Shown: one piece after another, positions 1 through 8,381 of the stretch
Position numbering within the stretch: position 1 is the stretch's first letter
Layout: every line of letters starts with the position of its first letter
Assembly (NCBI GenBank): GCA_936908745.1
Contig: CAKZFX010000012.1
Coordinates: 178,986-242,985 of the forward strand
DNA length: 64,000 nt
Source of the DNA: an uncultured Chitinophagaceae bacterium
GTDB taxonomy: Bacteria; Bacteroidota; Bacteroidia; Chitinophagales; Chitinophagaceae
Reading direction: 5' to 3'
Program-made: the position numbers and the translations under genes
Notes under the pieces: generated by a model
Told to the model about the DNA's origin: nothing
Seen by the model: the letters and a program-made list of their open reading frames with translations, nothing else
Database searches by the model: none

Positions 1-2
1 CG

Positions 3-581
3 GTGATGTTCTATTCTGTTGGTAACAGGGCAGAGTATCGTCCTACGAGCAACCTGCTTGGTTTGTATGACGCGGCAAACGATGTGCGTTATGCCAGCTA
101 TTTCCGCAGCCTGCAAAGAGGCGCTAACCGCAATACCGGGACGGCAAGAACCGTGTTAATTAAATATGACGCCAAACAGGCCAATAGTTCAAGACCTGAC
201 GGTATTGTAAACTTCAAAGCCTACCGTACCGGCGAAATGTATCTTATTCGTGCAGAAGCCTATGCAAGACTGGGTGGCGCTAATGAAGCACTGGGACTGG
301 CCGATCTGAACACTTTACGTACGGCCCGTATCAACGGTTATGTGCCGGTAGTTTTGGCCGGAACGCCGCTGCTGGATGCCATTGCTACTGAACGCCGCAA
401 AGAGCTGGTAGGCGAGGGACAACGCTTTTTTGACCTGAAAAGGACAACCCGCACAGTAAATCGTATAACAGATTGTGCAAATTTCTGCACTTTGGCATCT
501 GGAGCTAGAGAGTGGGTATTCCCCATTCCGCAGGCCGAAAGACTGGCCAACACAAATATGGAACAAAACACAGGATACTAA
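3..581 (+). CDS. SusD/RagB family outer-membrane lipoprotein, C-terminal part
   Basis: Partial gene: the frame is open at the left edge, so the true start lies outside the window; the 192 visible residues are the C-terminal part. SusD-like proteins sit on the outer face of the outer membrane and hand glycans to a SusC-type TonB-dependent transporter. The family is recognised from the helix RAEAYARLGG, followed by LNTLRTAR, and the characteristic ATERRKELVGEGQRFFDLKR segment near the C-terminus. A strong terminator follows at 621-655. The partner susC gene would be expected upstream, outside the window. The substrate cannot be read from the sequence, but the nearby xylose and glucuronate genes make a xylan-type glycan plausible (inference). 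Confidence 0.9.
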   Translation: MMFYSVGNRAEYRPTSNLLGLYDAANDVRYASYFRSLQRGANRNTGTARTVLIKYDAKQANSSRPDGIVNFKAYRTGEMYLIRAEAYARLGGANEALGLADLNTLRTARINGYVPVVLAGTPLLDAIATERRKELVGEGQRFFDLKRTTRTVNRITDCANFCTLASGAREWVFPIPQAERLANTNMEQNTGY

Positions 582-620
582 TTAGTTAAAGATAGTTTTT
601 AGCAGAGGTTACATTGGTGA

Positions 621-655
621 AAAGGGGTCACGACAGGTGGCCCCTTTCTTTTTTG
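621..655 (+). terminator. Intrinsic terminator after susD-like gene
   Basis: A 10-bp stem (AAAGGGGTCA at 621-630, TGGCCCCTTT at 638-647, one G-T wobble) with a 7-nt loop is followed by a T-rich run. It lies 40 nt after the susD stop codon and should end that transcript. Confidence 0.85.
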
Positions 656-775
656 CTTTGATGAACGGACGCTGAAAGGGATGTAAATCTTTTTTTAAGG
701 TTCTGGTGCGAAATAATCACGTCCCGGTATTTTAAACTGCGGCTTTCGGTTTCCCGCATCTATTTTTATGGGCAG

Positions 776-802
776 TAAAAAAGCATCCGTCGCCGGATGC
801 TT
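776..802 (-). terminator. Intrinsic terminator of the minus-strand dehydrogenase operon
   Basis: A perfect 9-bp stem (AAGCATCCG at 781-789, CGGATGCTT at 794-802) with a 4-nt loop. Read on the minus strand it is followed by a run of T, and it lies 75 nt after the stop codon of the alcohol dehydrogenase gene. With the susD terminator it separates the two convergent units; nothing else is visible in the 582-876 gap. Confidence 0.8.
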
Positions 803-876
803 CAAAAGATTTTTCTCATGTGAACGGTCAAAGAGACCTGCGCAGGTGGCTTTCCAGTCAGCCTGCTTTTTTATGC

Positions 877-1920
877 TCACAATGTTTTCATATCTATTAC
901 AAAACGGTAGCGCACATCGTTGCGCAGCATTCTTTCATACGCTTCATTGATCTGCTGCACCGGGATCACTTCCACATCTGATACAATATTATGTGCGGCG
1001 CAATAGTCGAGCATTTCCTGTGTCTCTGCCGTGCCACCGATCATAGAGCCGGTAATGCTTCTCCTGTTTTTCAACAAAGCAAAGGGGCTGACGGTTGGGT
1101 TTGTGGCCGGTAAACCCACCACGAGCATGCGGCCGTTCAATGTCAGCAGGTCCAGGTATGTTTCATAATTATGATTGGCTGAAATGCAATTCAGCAACAC
1201 ATCAAAATAGGATTCATGTTTTTTCATTTGCGCTTCATCCGTGCTCAACAGGAATTGATGAGCGCCGAGACGTTCCGCATCTTTTTGTTTGGAAGCCGAT
1301 GTACTGATCAGGGTAACTTCTGCGCCAAAAGAGACAGCAAATTTTACACCCATATGTCCCAAACCACCAAGACCGATAACACCTACTTTCATTCCTTTTT
1401 TAACGCCTGCAAAACGCAGTGGTGAGTAAGTAGTGATGCCAGCGCAGAGCAATGGCGCCGCCGCTGCCAAATCCAGTTTATCGGATACATGAAATACCCA
1501 GCGTTGGTCCGTAACGATCACGGAAGAATAACCGCCCTGGGCAATCGTTGTTTTATCTCTTTCGTAGGTATTATAAGTGCCGGTCATTCCTTCTACACAA
1601 TATTGTTCCATTTGCTGCTGGCAATTTTTACAGGTGCGGCAACTGTCCACCATCACACCCACAGCCGCCGTGTCACCCGCTTTGAATTTTGTAACAGCGC
1701 TACCAACGTTTACCACTTTGCCAATGATCTCGTGACCGGGCACCATCGGATAAATAGAAGGTCCCCACTCGCTGCGGGCCTGGTGAAGATCGCTATGGCA
1801 AACACCACAGTATAAGATTTCGATTTGTATATCGTCAGGACGCAACTCCCTTCTTTCAAATTCAAAAGGAACAAGTGGCGTGGTCGCATCAAGGGCTGCG
1901 TATGCTTTTGCTTTGGTCAT
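877..1920 (-). CDS. Zinc-dependent NAD(P) alcohol dehydrogenase (YahK/cinnamyl-alcohol type)
   Basis: A 347-residue medium-chain dehydrogenase/reductase that oxidises an alcohol or reduces an aldehyde with NAD(P) in the cytoplasm. Catalytic zinc ligands are visible as C41 in CGVCHSD and H63 in PGHE. The structural zinc is held by C94, C97, C100 and C108. The Rossmann motif is GLGGLGHMG. The length and the HSDLH and MIGGTAETQEML segments match the YahK/CAD subfamily, which mostly reduces aldehydes with NADPH. It is the last gene of a minus-strand group after the lactonase and the FAH-family gene, with a 47-nt gap to the latter. It might remove an aldehyde made by that pathway, but the substrate is unknown. 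Confidence 0.92.
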   Translation of the reverse strand: MTKAKAYAALDATTPLVPFEFERRELRPDDIQIEILYCGVCHSDLHQARSEWGPSIYPMVPGHEIIGKVVNVGSAVTKFKAGDTAAVGVMVDSCRTCKNCQQQMEQYCVEGMTGTYNTYERDKTTIAQGGYSSVIVTDQRWVFHVSDKLDLAAAAPLLCAGITTYSPLRFAGVKKGMKVGVIGLGGLGHMGVKFAVSFGAEVTLISTSASKQKDAERLGAHQFLLSTDEAQMKKHESYFDVLLNCISANHNYETYLDLLTLNGRMLVVGLPATNPTVSPFALLKNRRSITGSMIGGTAETQEMLDYCAAHNIVSDVEVIPVQQINEAYERMLRNDVRYRFVIDMKTL

Positions 1921-1967
1921 GTCAGTTTAAATTTTTGGTGTAAGGACTGCAAATGTCAGGATAATAT

Positions 1968-2804
1968 TTATGCTACGGTATTAATTAATTCACCGATACC
2001 TTCAATGCTGATCTTTATTTCATCCTTGCTTTGCAAAGTAAAATCAGCGCCGGGTACAATGCCGGTGCCTGTCATAATCAAACAACCATGCGGGAAGGAG
2101 CATTCACGGTACACAAAGGAAACCAGTTCTTCCGGTGTGCGTTTCATTTGTGAAAGTTCTACCGTTCCTTCAAATACCGTTTCATTATTCCGGTTAATGA
2201 TAAGTTGAATAACCGTTGCGGGATCTAATGGCTGATCGGTGATATAAATGCAAGGGCCTAAGCCAGCGCAGGCATCATAGGTTTTTGCCTGTGGCAGGTA
2301 CAAAGGATTTTCTCCTTCAATGCTGCGGCTGCTCATATCATTACCAATGGTATAACCGATTATCTTTCCCGATGACGTGACAACCAGTGTCAGTTCTGGT
2401 TCAGGCACATCCCAGGTGCTGTCTTTGCGTATGCGCACTTTTTGTTTATGTGCAGCAATACGGTGCGGGTTGGCTTTGAAAAAAACTTCGGGCCTTTCAG
2501 CATCATATACTTTGGCATAAAAATCAGCGCCGCCGCTGGCCTTGCTTTCTTCCTGTCGTCCTACTTTGCTGCGCAGGTAGGTAACGCCACAGGCCCAGAG
2601 TTCCTGTTGACTCCCGATAGGCGATAAAATATCGGCTTCGTTCAGGCTGTTGGTCTTGGTGGCTTTGCCAGATTGTAAAAATGTCCTGAGTTTGGAAACA
2701 ATCGTATCATCATTGATAAAACTATCCCAATCGGCCACGGGAACAGTGTATAATTGTTTATGATCGTCGATCAGTACACCTGATTTCAGTTTATAAATTT
2801 TCAT
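1968..2804 (-). CDS. Fumarylacetoacetate hydrolase family protein
   Basis: A 278-residue enzyme of the FAH superfamily. Metal ligands are visible as E135 and E137 in DVPEPEL and D156 in GNDMSSR. The family includes fumarylacetoacetases, acylpyruvases and 2-keto-3-deoxy-sugar-acid dehydratases such as Caulobacter XylX and Sulfolobus 2-keto-3-deoxyarabinonate dehydratase. The short N-terminal domain followed by ELWACGVTYLRS is reminiscent of the latter type. It starts 1 nt after the stop of the upstream lactonase-like gene, so the two are almost certainly co-transcribed and translationally coupled. That pairing favours sugar-acid breakdown over tyrosine breakdown (inference); no sugar-acid dehydratase of the XylD type is in the window. 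Confidence 0.85.
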   Translation of the reverse strand: MKIYKLKSGVLIDDHKQLYTVPVADWDSFINDDTIVSKLRTFLQSGKATKTNSLNEADILSPIGSQQELWACGVTYLRSKVGRQEESKASGGADFYAKVYDAERPEVFFKANPHRIAAHKQKVRIRKDSTWDVPEPELTLVVTSSGKIIGYTIGNDMSSRSIEGENPLYLPQAKTYDACAGLGPCIYITDQPLDPATVIQLIINRNNETVFEGTVELSQMKRTPEELVSFVYRECSFPHGCLIMTGTGIVPGADFTLQSKDEIKISIEGIGELINTVA

Positions 2805-2805
2805 T

Positions 2806-3825
2806 TTATTTTCTTAACCGGATACGCAGTACCTGCATATCGTTTGTTACATATATTATTTTTTCGTCGGCGGATAAAGCTACATTGGAAGCCGCCTCTT
2901 CCAGTTTTATTTTCCCGATAACTTTTGCCTGTTGATTAAATAACCAGATGCCACCGGGGCCGCTGGCGAAAATAATTCCATCACTGGTTATTTTTAATCC
3001 GTCTGGTAAACCTTTCAATCCCTGCCGTTCATTTGCTGTGCTGTAAAATATTTTGCCATTCTTTAATGAGTCGCCTTTTATGTCATAGATATACCAATTG
3101 GGTTTGGCAGGATCGGAACAGGCGATGATCAGTTGCTGATCGCCGGGTAAGAGAGCAATCCCATTCGGGCGGGGAATGCTGTCAACCAGTAAAATCACTT
3201 CGCCGTTTGTTTTTACTTTATACACACCGTTCCATTTCATTTCTTTTTTCGGATCATCGTCGCTTTGTGTTTCGAGTCCATAAGGCGGATCCGTAAAAAA
3301 TAATTCTCCGGCTTTATTAAATACCGCATCGTTGGGACTGCTGAAGCGTTTGCCTTTATAGTTATTGGCTAAGGAAATATAGCTGGCTGCCGGTTGGTCC
3401 AGTGGCGCATTCATTTTTGCCATTTGACGGTTGCCGCATTGGCAGAGAACAAGGTTGCCTTTGTTATCCAATGTCAAACCATTGGAACCCATTTCGCCGC
3501 CTCTTTGGATGGTATCTGTGTAGCCGGAAGGAGTGAGGTACACTTCTTTGCCTTTGGCTTCTGTCCATTTGTAAACAGTATCTCTTGGTACATCAGAAAA
3601 CAACAGCATTTGTTCTTTTTCTATCCAAAGCGGTCCTTCACACCATTCAAAACCTTCGGCGATGATTTCGGCTTTTGCATTACTGTCAATGATGGCATCC
3701 AGTGAAGCGTCAATACGTTCAATCGTTCCGGTTGTTTTGTAAACAATTGAAGGGTCTTTTTTTTGCTCATTATTGTTGCAGGCAAAAAGCAAGGTTAGCG
3801 AGAGGAAATAAAAAAACTGTTTCAT
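2806..3825 (-). CDS. SMP-30/gluconolactonase family lipoprotein
   Basis: A 339-residue six-bladed beta-propeller of the SMP-30/gluconolactonase/LRE family with a lipoprotein signal peptide (lipobox LFAC, Cys16), so probably membrane-anchored in the periplasm. Metal-site features of the family are visible: E63 in WCEGPLW, the SSPNDAVF and RPNGIAL asparagine motifs and the FTDPPYG strand. Such enzymes open sugar lactones to sugar acids. It is the first gene of the minus-strand operon with the FAH-family enzyme and the alcohol dehydrogenase. A periplasmic lactonase feeding a cytosolic sugar-acid enzyme is plausible, but the sugar is not known; annotators also call such proteins regucalcin-like without function. 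Confidence 0.85.
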   Translation of the reverse strand: MKQFFYFLSLTLLFACNNNEQKKDPSIVYKTTGTIERIDASLDAIIDSNAKAEIIAEGFEWCEGPLWIEKEQMLLFSDVPRDTVYKWTEAKGKEVYLTPSGYTDTIQRGGEMGSNGLTLDNKGNLVLCQCGNRQMAKMNAPLDQPAASYISLANNYKGKRFSSPNDAVFNKAGELFFTDPPYGLETQSDDDPKKEMKWNGVYKVKTNGEVILLVDSIPRPNGIALLPGDQQLIIACSDPAKPNWYIYDIKGDSLKNGKIFYSTANERQGLKGLPDGLKITSDGIIFASGPGGIWLFNQQAKVIGKIKLEEAASNVALSADEKIIYVTNDMQVLRIRLRK

Positions 3826-4181
3826 GCTGTTTCGTAAAGAAATTTATATCTCTGTGTTGCTTAGTGCTTTTGTGGGAACTATTTTTCTTATATTTTATAT
3901 CCCACCAAGACACAAAGTAGCACGAAGAAGAATGAATGTGGTTCTATGTGGTTGGTCTTGAAGGTACTGCAAAGCAGCAAAAAAAATCGTAACTTTATAT
4001 TGACAGGACTTGTCATTCCTGTTCCCCCTCCCTTCTTATTTTCTTTTTATTTAACGCTGAAGCTGCGTGTTTTTATTGTTACAACCAAAAGCGAATGTTC
4101 GTTCTGTTTTTGCCTGTTGCCACGGTAATGATCCTTCATCCCTCCTTTGTTTTAACTTGCGGAATTGTAAAATGAACTCAA
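3826..4181. other. Divergent intergenic region with imperfect inverted repeat
   Basis: A 356-nt gap between the divergent lactonase and xylB starts. It holds an imperfect inverted repeat: positions 3850-3876 match the reverse complement of 3901-3927 at 19 of 27 bases, around an AT-rich centre. No exact TAnnTTTG promoter box was found on the plus strand. The rest shows no gene or repeat that I recognise. Confidence 0.45.
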
Positions 4182-5699
4182 ATGTTATTATTAGGAATAG
4201 ATCTCGGTACAAGTTCGGTAAAAGTTTCGGTGGTGGATGCTGCCACGCAATCCTGTATTGCATCGGCGCATTACCCGGAGACGGAAGCGGAGATCATTTC
4301 AGCACATCCCGGCTGGGCCGAGCAAAGCCCTGACCAATGGTGGGAATATGTGAAGCAGGCCATTTTAAAATGCCATGCAACAGATAAATACGACCCGCAG
4401 GCTATCGGCGCTATTGGTATCGCTTACCAGATGCACGGCCTGGTATTGGTGGACAAAGACCAGCATGTGTTGCGCAATGCGATTATCTGGTGCGACAGCC
4501 GTGCCGTAGCCATTGGCGACAATGCGTTTGAAAAAATAGGCGAGGAAAAATGCCTAGAACATTTGCTCAATTCTCCCGGCAACTTTACAGCAAGTAAACT
4601 GGCTTGGGTCAAGGAAAATGAACCTGCCGTTTACGAACGCGTTGATAAGATCATGTTGCCCGGTGACTTTATCGCTATGAAAATGACCGGCGACAGCACG
4701 ACTTCTATTTCTGCTTTATCAGAAGGCATTTTCTGGGATTTTAAAACAAACGGGATTTCAACGGACGTACTCAATCATTTTGGTTTTGATAGTAAAATAA
4801 TACCGGTGGTTCAACCGCTGTTTGCGCCACATGGTTATTTGAAAGACGCAACGGCTTCAAGGCTTTCGCTGAAGAAAGGAATACCTGTTACATACAAAGC
4901 GGGTGATCAGCCCAACAATGCGTTGTCGTTAAATGTCCTCGAGCCGGGCGAAGTGGCAACCACGGCGGGCACTTCCGGTGTGATCTATGGAGTCAGCGAT
5001 GAACTTTGTTATGACGAGCAATCGCGGATCAACAGTTTTGCGCATGTTAATTACAGCGAAACGCAGCGAAGGGTGGGAGTGTTGTTGTGCATTAACGGTA
5101 CAGGTATTTTCAATCGTTGGGTGAAAAACCTGGCGGGTATGAATACGACCTATGCCGGTTTGAATGAAGCGGCTTCTAAAATACCTTTTGGTGCAGAAGG
5201 ATTGATGGCTTTGCCATTTGGCAATGGCGCTGAGCGGATGCTCAACAACCAGATCGTAGGGGCTCATTTACACCATCTTGATTTTAATATTCATGGCTCT
5301 GCCCATTTGGTGCGGGCGGCACAGGAGGGAATTGCGTTTTCTTTCCGTTATGGGCTGGATATTATGCGTGAAAATGGGATTAATCCATCCGTGGTGAGGG
5401 CTGGAAAAGCCAATCTTTTTTTAAGCGACCTGTTTACAAACACGTTTGCAAGCGTCAATAGAGTGGCGGTAGAGTTTTATGAGGGAGATGGCAGCTATGG
5501 AGCGGCTATCGGTGCGGGAATCGGGGCTGGTTACTATAAAACAGCTTCGGAAGCGGCGAAAAACCGTAAAGCCGTGGCAGTGGTTGAACCCACTAATAAT
5601 GGTGCATATGAAGATTTGTATGCAAAATGGAAAGAACTATTAGAGAAACAACTGAACGAAATAAATACAACGAATGCGCTGCGGGTGAGCCTGCTTTAA
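4182..5699 (+). CDS. xylB: Xylulokinase
   Basis: A 505-residue FGGY-family kinase that phosphorylates D-xylulose to D-xylulose 5-phosphate for the pentose phosphate pathway. The N-terminal phosphate motif GIDLGTSSVK starts at residue 5. Sugar-binding YQMHG is at 82-86 and the catalytic Asp is D242 in AGDQ. The ATP-binding half includes CINGTGIFNRWV. The start follows an AT-rich stretch, and the length fits the family. xylA follows 26 nt after the stop, so the two form an operon that converts xylose to xylulose 5-phosphate. The kinase-before-isomerase order is common in Bacteroidota. Confidence 0.95.
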   Translation: MLLLGIDLGTSSVKVSVVDAATQSCIASAHYPETEAEIISAHPGWAEQSPDQWWEYVKQAILKCHATDKYDPQAIGAIGIAYQMHGLVLVDKDQHVLRNAIIWCDSRAVAIGDNAFEKIGEEKCLEHLLNSPGNFTASKLAWVKENEPAVYERVDKIMLPGDFIAMKMTGDSTTSISALSEGIFWDFKTNGISTDVLNHFGFDSKIIPVVQPLFAPHGYLKDATASRLSLKKGIPVTYKAGDQPNNALSLNVLEPGEVATTAGTSGVIYGVSDELCYDEQSRINSFAHVNYSETQRRVGVLLCINGTGIFNRWVKNLAGMNTTYAGLNEAASKIPFGAEGLMALPFGNGAERMLNNQIVGAHLHHLDFNIHGSAHLVRAAQEGIAFSFRYGLDIMRENGINPSVVRAGKANLFLSDLFTNTFASVNRVAVEFYEGDGSYGAAIGAGIGAGYYKTASEAAKNRKAVAVVEPTNNGAYEDLYAKWKELLEKQLNEINTTNALRVSLL

Positions 5700-5725
5700 T
5701 TACCTAACAATTTTAACAACAGACA

Positions 5726-7054
5726 ATGGCAATTACTATCGGACAAAAGGAATTTTTTAAAGGCATACCTGCTATTCAATATGAAGGAAGGGATACGGAC
5801 AATCCATTGGCCTATCGCTGGTATGATGCGGGTAAAGTGGTGGCTGGAAAAACGATGCAGGAGCACCTGCGTTTTGCCTGTGCGTATTGGCATAGCTTCT
5901 GCGGCAGCGGTGCTGATCCATTTGGTGAGCCTACACATATTTTTGGCTGGGATGAAAAAAGCGATGCGGTAGAGCGTGCAAAGGACAAAGCCGATGCAGC
6001 GTTTGAATTCATTACCAAACTCGGTTTGCCTTACTACTGTTTTCATGATGTGGACGTAGTGGATTATACCAATGATATCAATGAGAACGATAAACGATTA
6101 CAGGCCGTCATCACTTATCTCGGCGAAAAACAAAAAGCAAGTGGTGTAAAGTTATTGTGGGGTACAGCCAACCTGTTTTCTCATAAACGATATATGAATG
6201 GCGCATCTACAAACCCTGACTTTCATGTGCTGGCACATGGTGCGGCGCAGGTAAAAGCGGCGCTGGATGCTACGATTACACTCGGTGGTGAAAATTATGT
6301 ATTCTGGGGCGGACGTGAAGGTTATATGAGTTTATTGAATACCGATGTAAAAAGAGAAAAAGAACACCTGGCCCGTTTCCTGCATACAGCAAAAGACTAT
6401 GCAAGAAAACAGGGTTTCAAAGGTAAATTCTTTATTGAGCCTAAGCCTTGTGAGCCATCCAAACATCAATATGATTATGACAGTGAAACAGTAATTGGTT
6501 TCCTGCGCCAGCATGATCTGCTGAATGATTTCAGCCTGAATATTGAAGTCAACCACGCTACACTCGCTGGTCATACGTTTACACATGAATTGCAGGTGGC
6601 AGCCGATACAGGTTTACTGGGAAGCATTGATGCCAACCGTGGCGATTATCAAAATGGCTGGGACACCGACCAATTCCCTAATGATATTAATGAACTGACA
6701 GAAGCCATGCTGATCATTTTGCAGGCCGGTGGTTTTGCAGGTGGTGGTATCAACTTCGATGCAAAGATCCGTCGTAACTCAACCGATCCTGAAGACCTGT
6801 TTCATGCACATATCGGCGGCATTGATACATTTGCCCGTGCGTTGGTAACAGCGGATAATGTGTTGCAACATTCTGATTACAAAAAAATCAGGGCGGACCG
6901 TTATGCCAGTTTTGACAGTGGAAAAGGAAAAGAATTTGAAGAAGGCAAACTGTCGTTGGAAGACTTACGGACATTTGCTGTTGAAAATGGCGAACCGGCA
7001 GTGAAAAGCGGTAAACAGGAATACCTGGAGAATATCATCAACCGTTTTATCTAA
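5726..7054 (+). CDS. xylA: Xylose isomerase
   Basis: A 442-residue class II xylose isomerase that converts D-xylose to D-xylulose in a metal-dependent hydride shift. The catalytic site is seen as FHDVD (H107, D110). Metal ligands lie in FIEPKPCEPSKHQYD, EVNHATLAGHTF, DANRGDYQNGWDTDQFP and GGINFDAKIRR. All core motifs are intact and the length is normal. It is the second gene of the xylBA operon and is followed by a clear terminator at 7079-7105. No xylose transporter or XylR-type regulator is in the window. Confidence 0.98.
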   Translation: MAITIGQKEFFKGIPAIQYEGRDTDNPLAYRWYDAGKVVAGKTMQEHLRFACAYWHSFCGSGADPFGEPTHIFGWDEKSDAVERAKDKADAAFEFITKLGLPYYCFHDVDVVDYTNDINENDKRLQAVITYLGEKQKASGVKLLWGTANLFSHKRYMNGASTNPDFHVLAHGAAQVKAALDATITLGGENYVFWGGREGYMSLLNTDVKREKEHLARFLHTAKDYARKQGFKGKFFIEPKPCEPSKHQYDYDSETVIGFLRQHDLLNDFSLNIEVNHATLAGHTFTHELQVAADTGLLGSIDANRGDYQNGWDTDQFPNDINELTEAMLIILQAGGFAGGGINFDAKIRRNSTDPEDLFHAHIGGIDTFARALVTADNVLQHSDYKKIRADRYASFDSGKGKEFEEGKLSLEDLRTFAVENGEPAVKSGKQEYLENIINRFI

Positions 7055-7078
7055 ATCAAATCGACTTTCAATCATAAG

Positions 7079-7105
7079 AAGCGCCGGGCAATCGTCCGGC
7101 GCTTT
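7079..7105 (+). terminator. Intrinsic terminator after xylA
   Basis: A perfect 9-bp stem, AAGCGCCGG (7079-7087) and CCGGCGCTT (7096-7104), with an 8-nt loop, 25 nt after the xylA stop. The downstream flank TATCTTTAGC overlaps it and differs by one base from a Bacteroidota -7 box (TAnnTTTG), so the same stretch may also start uxuA. Confidence 0.8.
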
Positions 7106-7129
7106 ATCTTTAGCAAAAAAAGAAACACT

Positions 7130-8293
7130 ATGTTAATGCATCAGACCATGCGCTGGTATGGCCCGCACGATGCGGTCAGTTTGTGGGATATCCGCCAGGC
7201 AGGTTGCGCCGGTGTGGTGACGGCCCTGCATCATATTCCTGTCGGCGAAGTATGGCCAATAGATGAGATCAACAAACGCAAAGCGATGATCGAAGAGGTG
7301 GGTATGACATGGACGGTGATCGAAAGCCTGCCTGTAAGTGATGATATCAAACGACAAACAGGTAATTATTTACAGCATATTGAAAACTATAAACAAAGCC
7401 TGCGCAATGTATCAGCTTGTGGTTTGCAGGTGGTGACTTATAATTTTATGCCGGTGCTGGATTGGCTGCGTACAGAGATTTATTATGAACTGCCGGACAA
7501 AAGCACGGCTTTATACTTCAATCGGTTGGATTACCTCGTTTTTGATTTGTATTTATTGAAACGCCCCGGTGCTGAAAAGGACTATTCAACGGCTGAACTG
7601 GAAAAAGCCAAACAGCATTTTGAAAATATGCCGGAAGAAAAAAGAACGCATTTGTTTGGCAATATGATGCTGGGTTTGCCGGGTAGTGATGATTCGTTTA
7701 CACCGGAGCTGGTGTTGGCTGAATTAAAAAAGTATGAAGGCATTGATAAAGCAAAATTAAAAGAGCATCTTTTCTATTTCCTGCAACAAGTAGTGCCGGT
7801 AGCAGAAGAAGCGGGTGTAAAAATGGCGATCCATCCGGATGATCCGCCCTACCCGGTATTGGGCTTGCCAAGAATTGTAAGCACCGAACAAGATGCGGCT
7901 GATCTCATAAATGCTGTTCCATCGCCCGCTAACGGGCTTTGTTTTTGCAGCGGCTCTTATGGGGCAAGACCGGATAATGATATCCCGAAAATGCTGGCAC
8001 GTTTTGGCGACCATGTTCACTTCCTGCACCTGCGCAATACCAAACGGGATGCGGATGGCAACTTCTTTGAGGCCGATCATCTCGGTGGCGATACGGATAT
8101 GGTAGCGGTGGTAAAGGAAGTACTGAAAATCCAGCGGCGGCGGAATATTTCCATTCCTATGCGCCCGGATCATGGCCACCAGATGCTGGACGACCTGCAT
8201 AAAAAGACTTATCCCGGCTATTCGGCCATTGGCCGCCTGAAAGGGCTGGCGGAGCTGCGTGGGCTGGAACTGGGGTTGGATAGTATGCTCTAA
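7130..8293 (+). CDS. uxuA: D-mannonate dehydratase
   Basis: A 387-residue UxuA-type dehydratase that turns D-mannonate into 2-keto-3-deoxy-D-gluconate, the third step of glucuronate breakdown. The family signature is clear from MRWYGPHDAVSLWDIRQAG at the N-terminus, MAIHPDDPP, CFCSGSYGARPDND, HFLHLRNTKR and the MRPDHGHQMLDD metal-binding segment near the end. It is separated from xylA by a terminator and so probably has its own promoter. Together with xylBA it points to use of both sugars of glucuronoxylan. UxuB, UxaC and KDG kinase are not in the window. Confidence 0.96.
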   Translation: MLMHQTMRWYGPHDAVSLWDIRQAGCAGVVTALHHIPVGEVWPIDEINKRKAMIEEVGMTWTVIESLPVSDDIKRQTGNYLQHIENYKQSLRNVSACGLQVVTYNFMPVLDWLRTEIYYELPDKSTALYFNRLDYLVFDLYLLKRPGAEKDYSTAELEKAKQHFENMPEEKRTHLFGNMMLGLPGSDDSFTPELVLAELKKYEGIDKAKLKEHLFYFLQQVVPVAEEAGVKMAIHPDDPPYPVLGLPRIVSTEQDAADLINAVPSPANGLCFCSGSYGARPDNDIPKMLARFGDHVHFLHLRNTKRDADGNFFEADHLGGDTDMVAVVKEVLKIQRRRNISIPMRPDHGHQMLDDLHKKTYPGYSAIGRLKGLAELRGLELGLDSML

Positions 8294-8333
8294 TAAACTT
8301 TGTTTTGGGTATGGGAAAAAAGATGAGTTCCCT

Positions 8334-8341
8334 TACCTTTG
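8334..8341 (+). promoter_or_regulatory. Bacteroidota -7 promoter box upstream of tRNA-Leu
   Basis: TACCTTTG matches TAnnTTTG exactly and is followed by C, as is common. A TTTG at 8304-8307 lies 26 nt upstream, longer than the usual 18-20 nt. A transcript from here would run through the tRNA-like fragment at 8401 into the tRNA-Leu gene. Confidence 0.55.
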
Positions 8342-8381
8342 CTGCCCGCTAATTAGGGCGGAAACACTAAAGTTCTTATAG

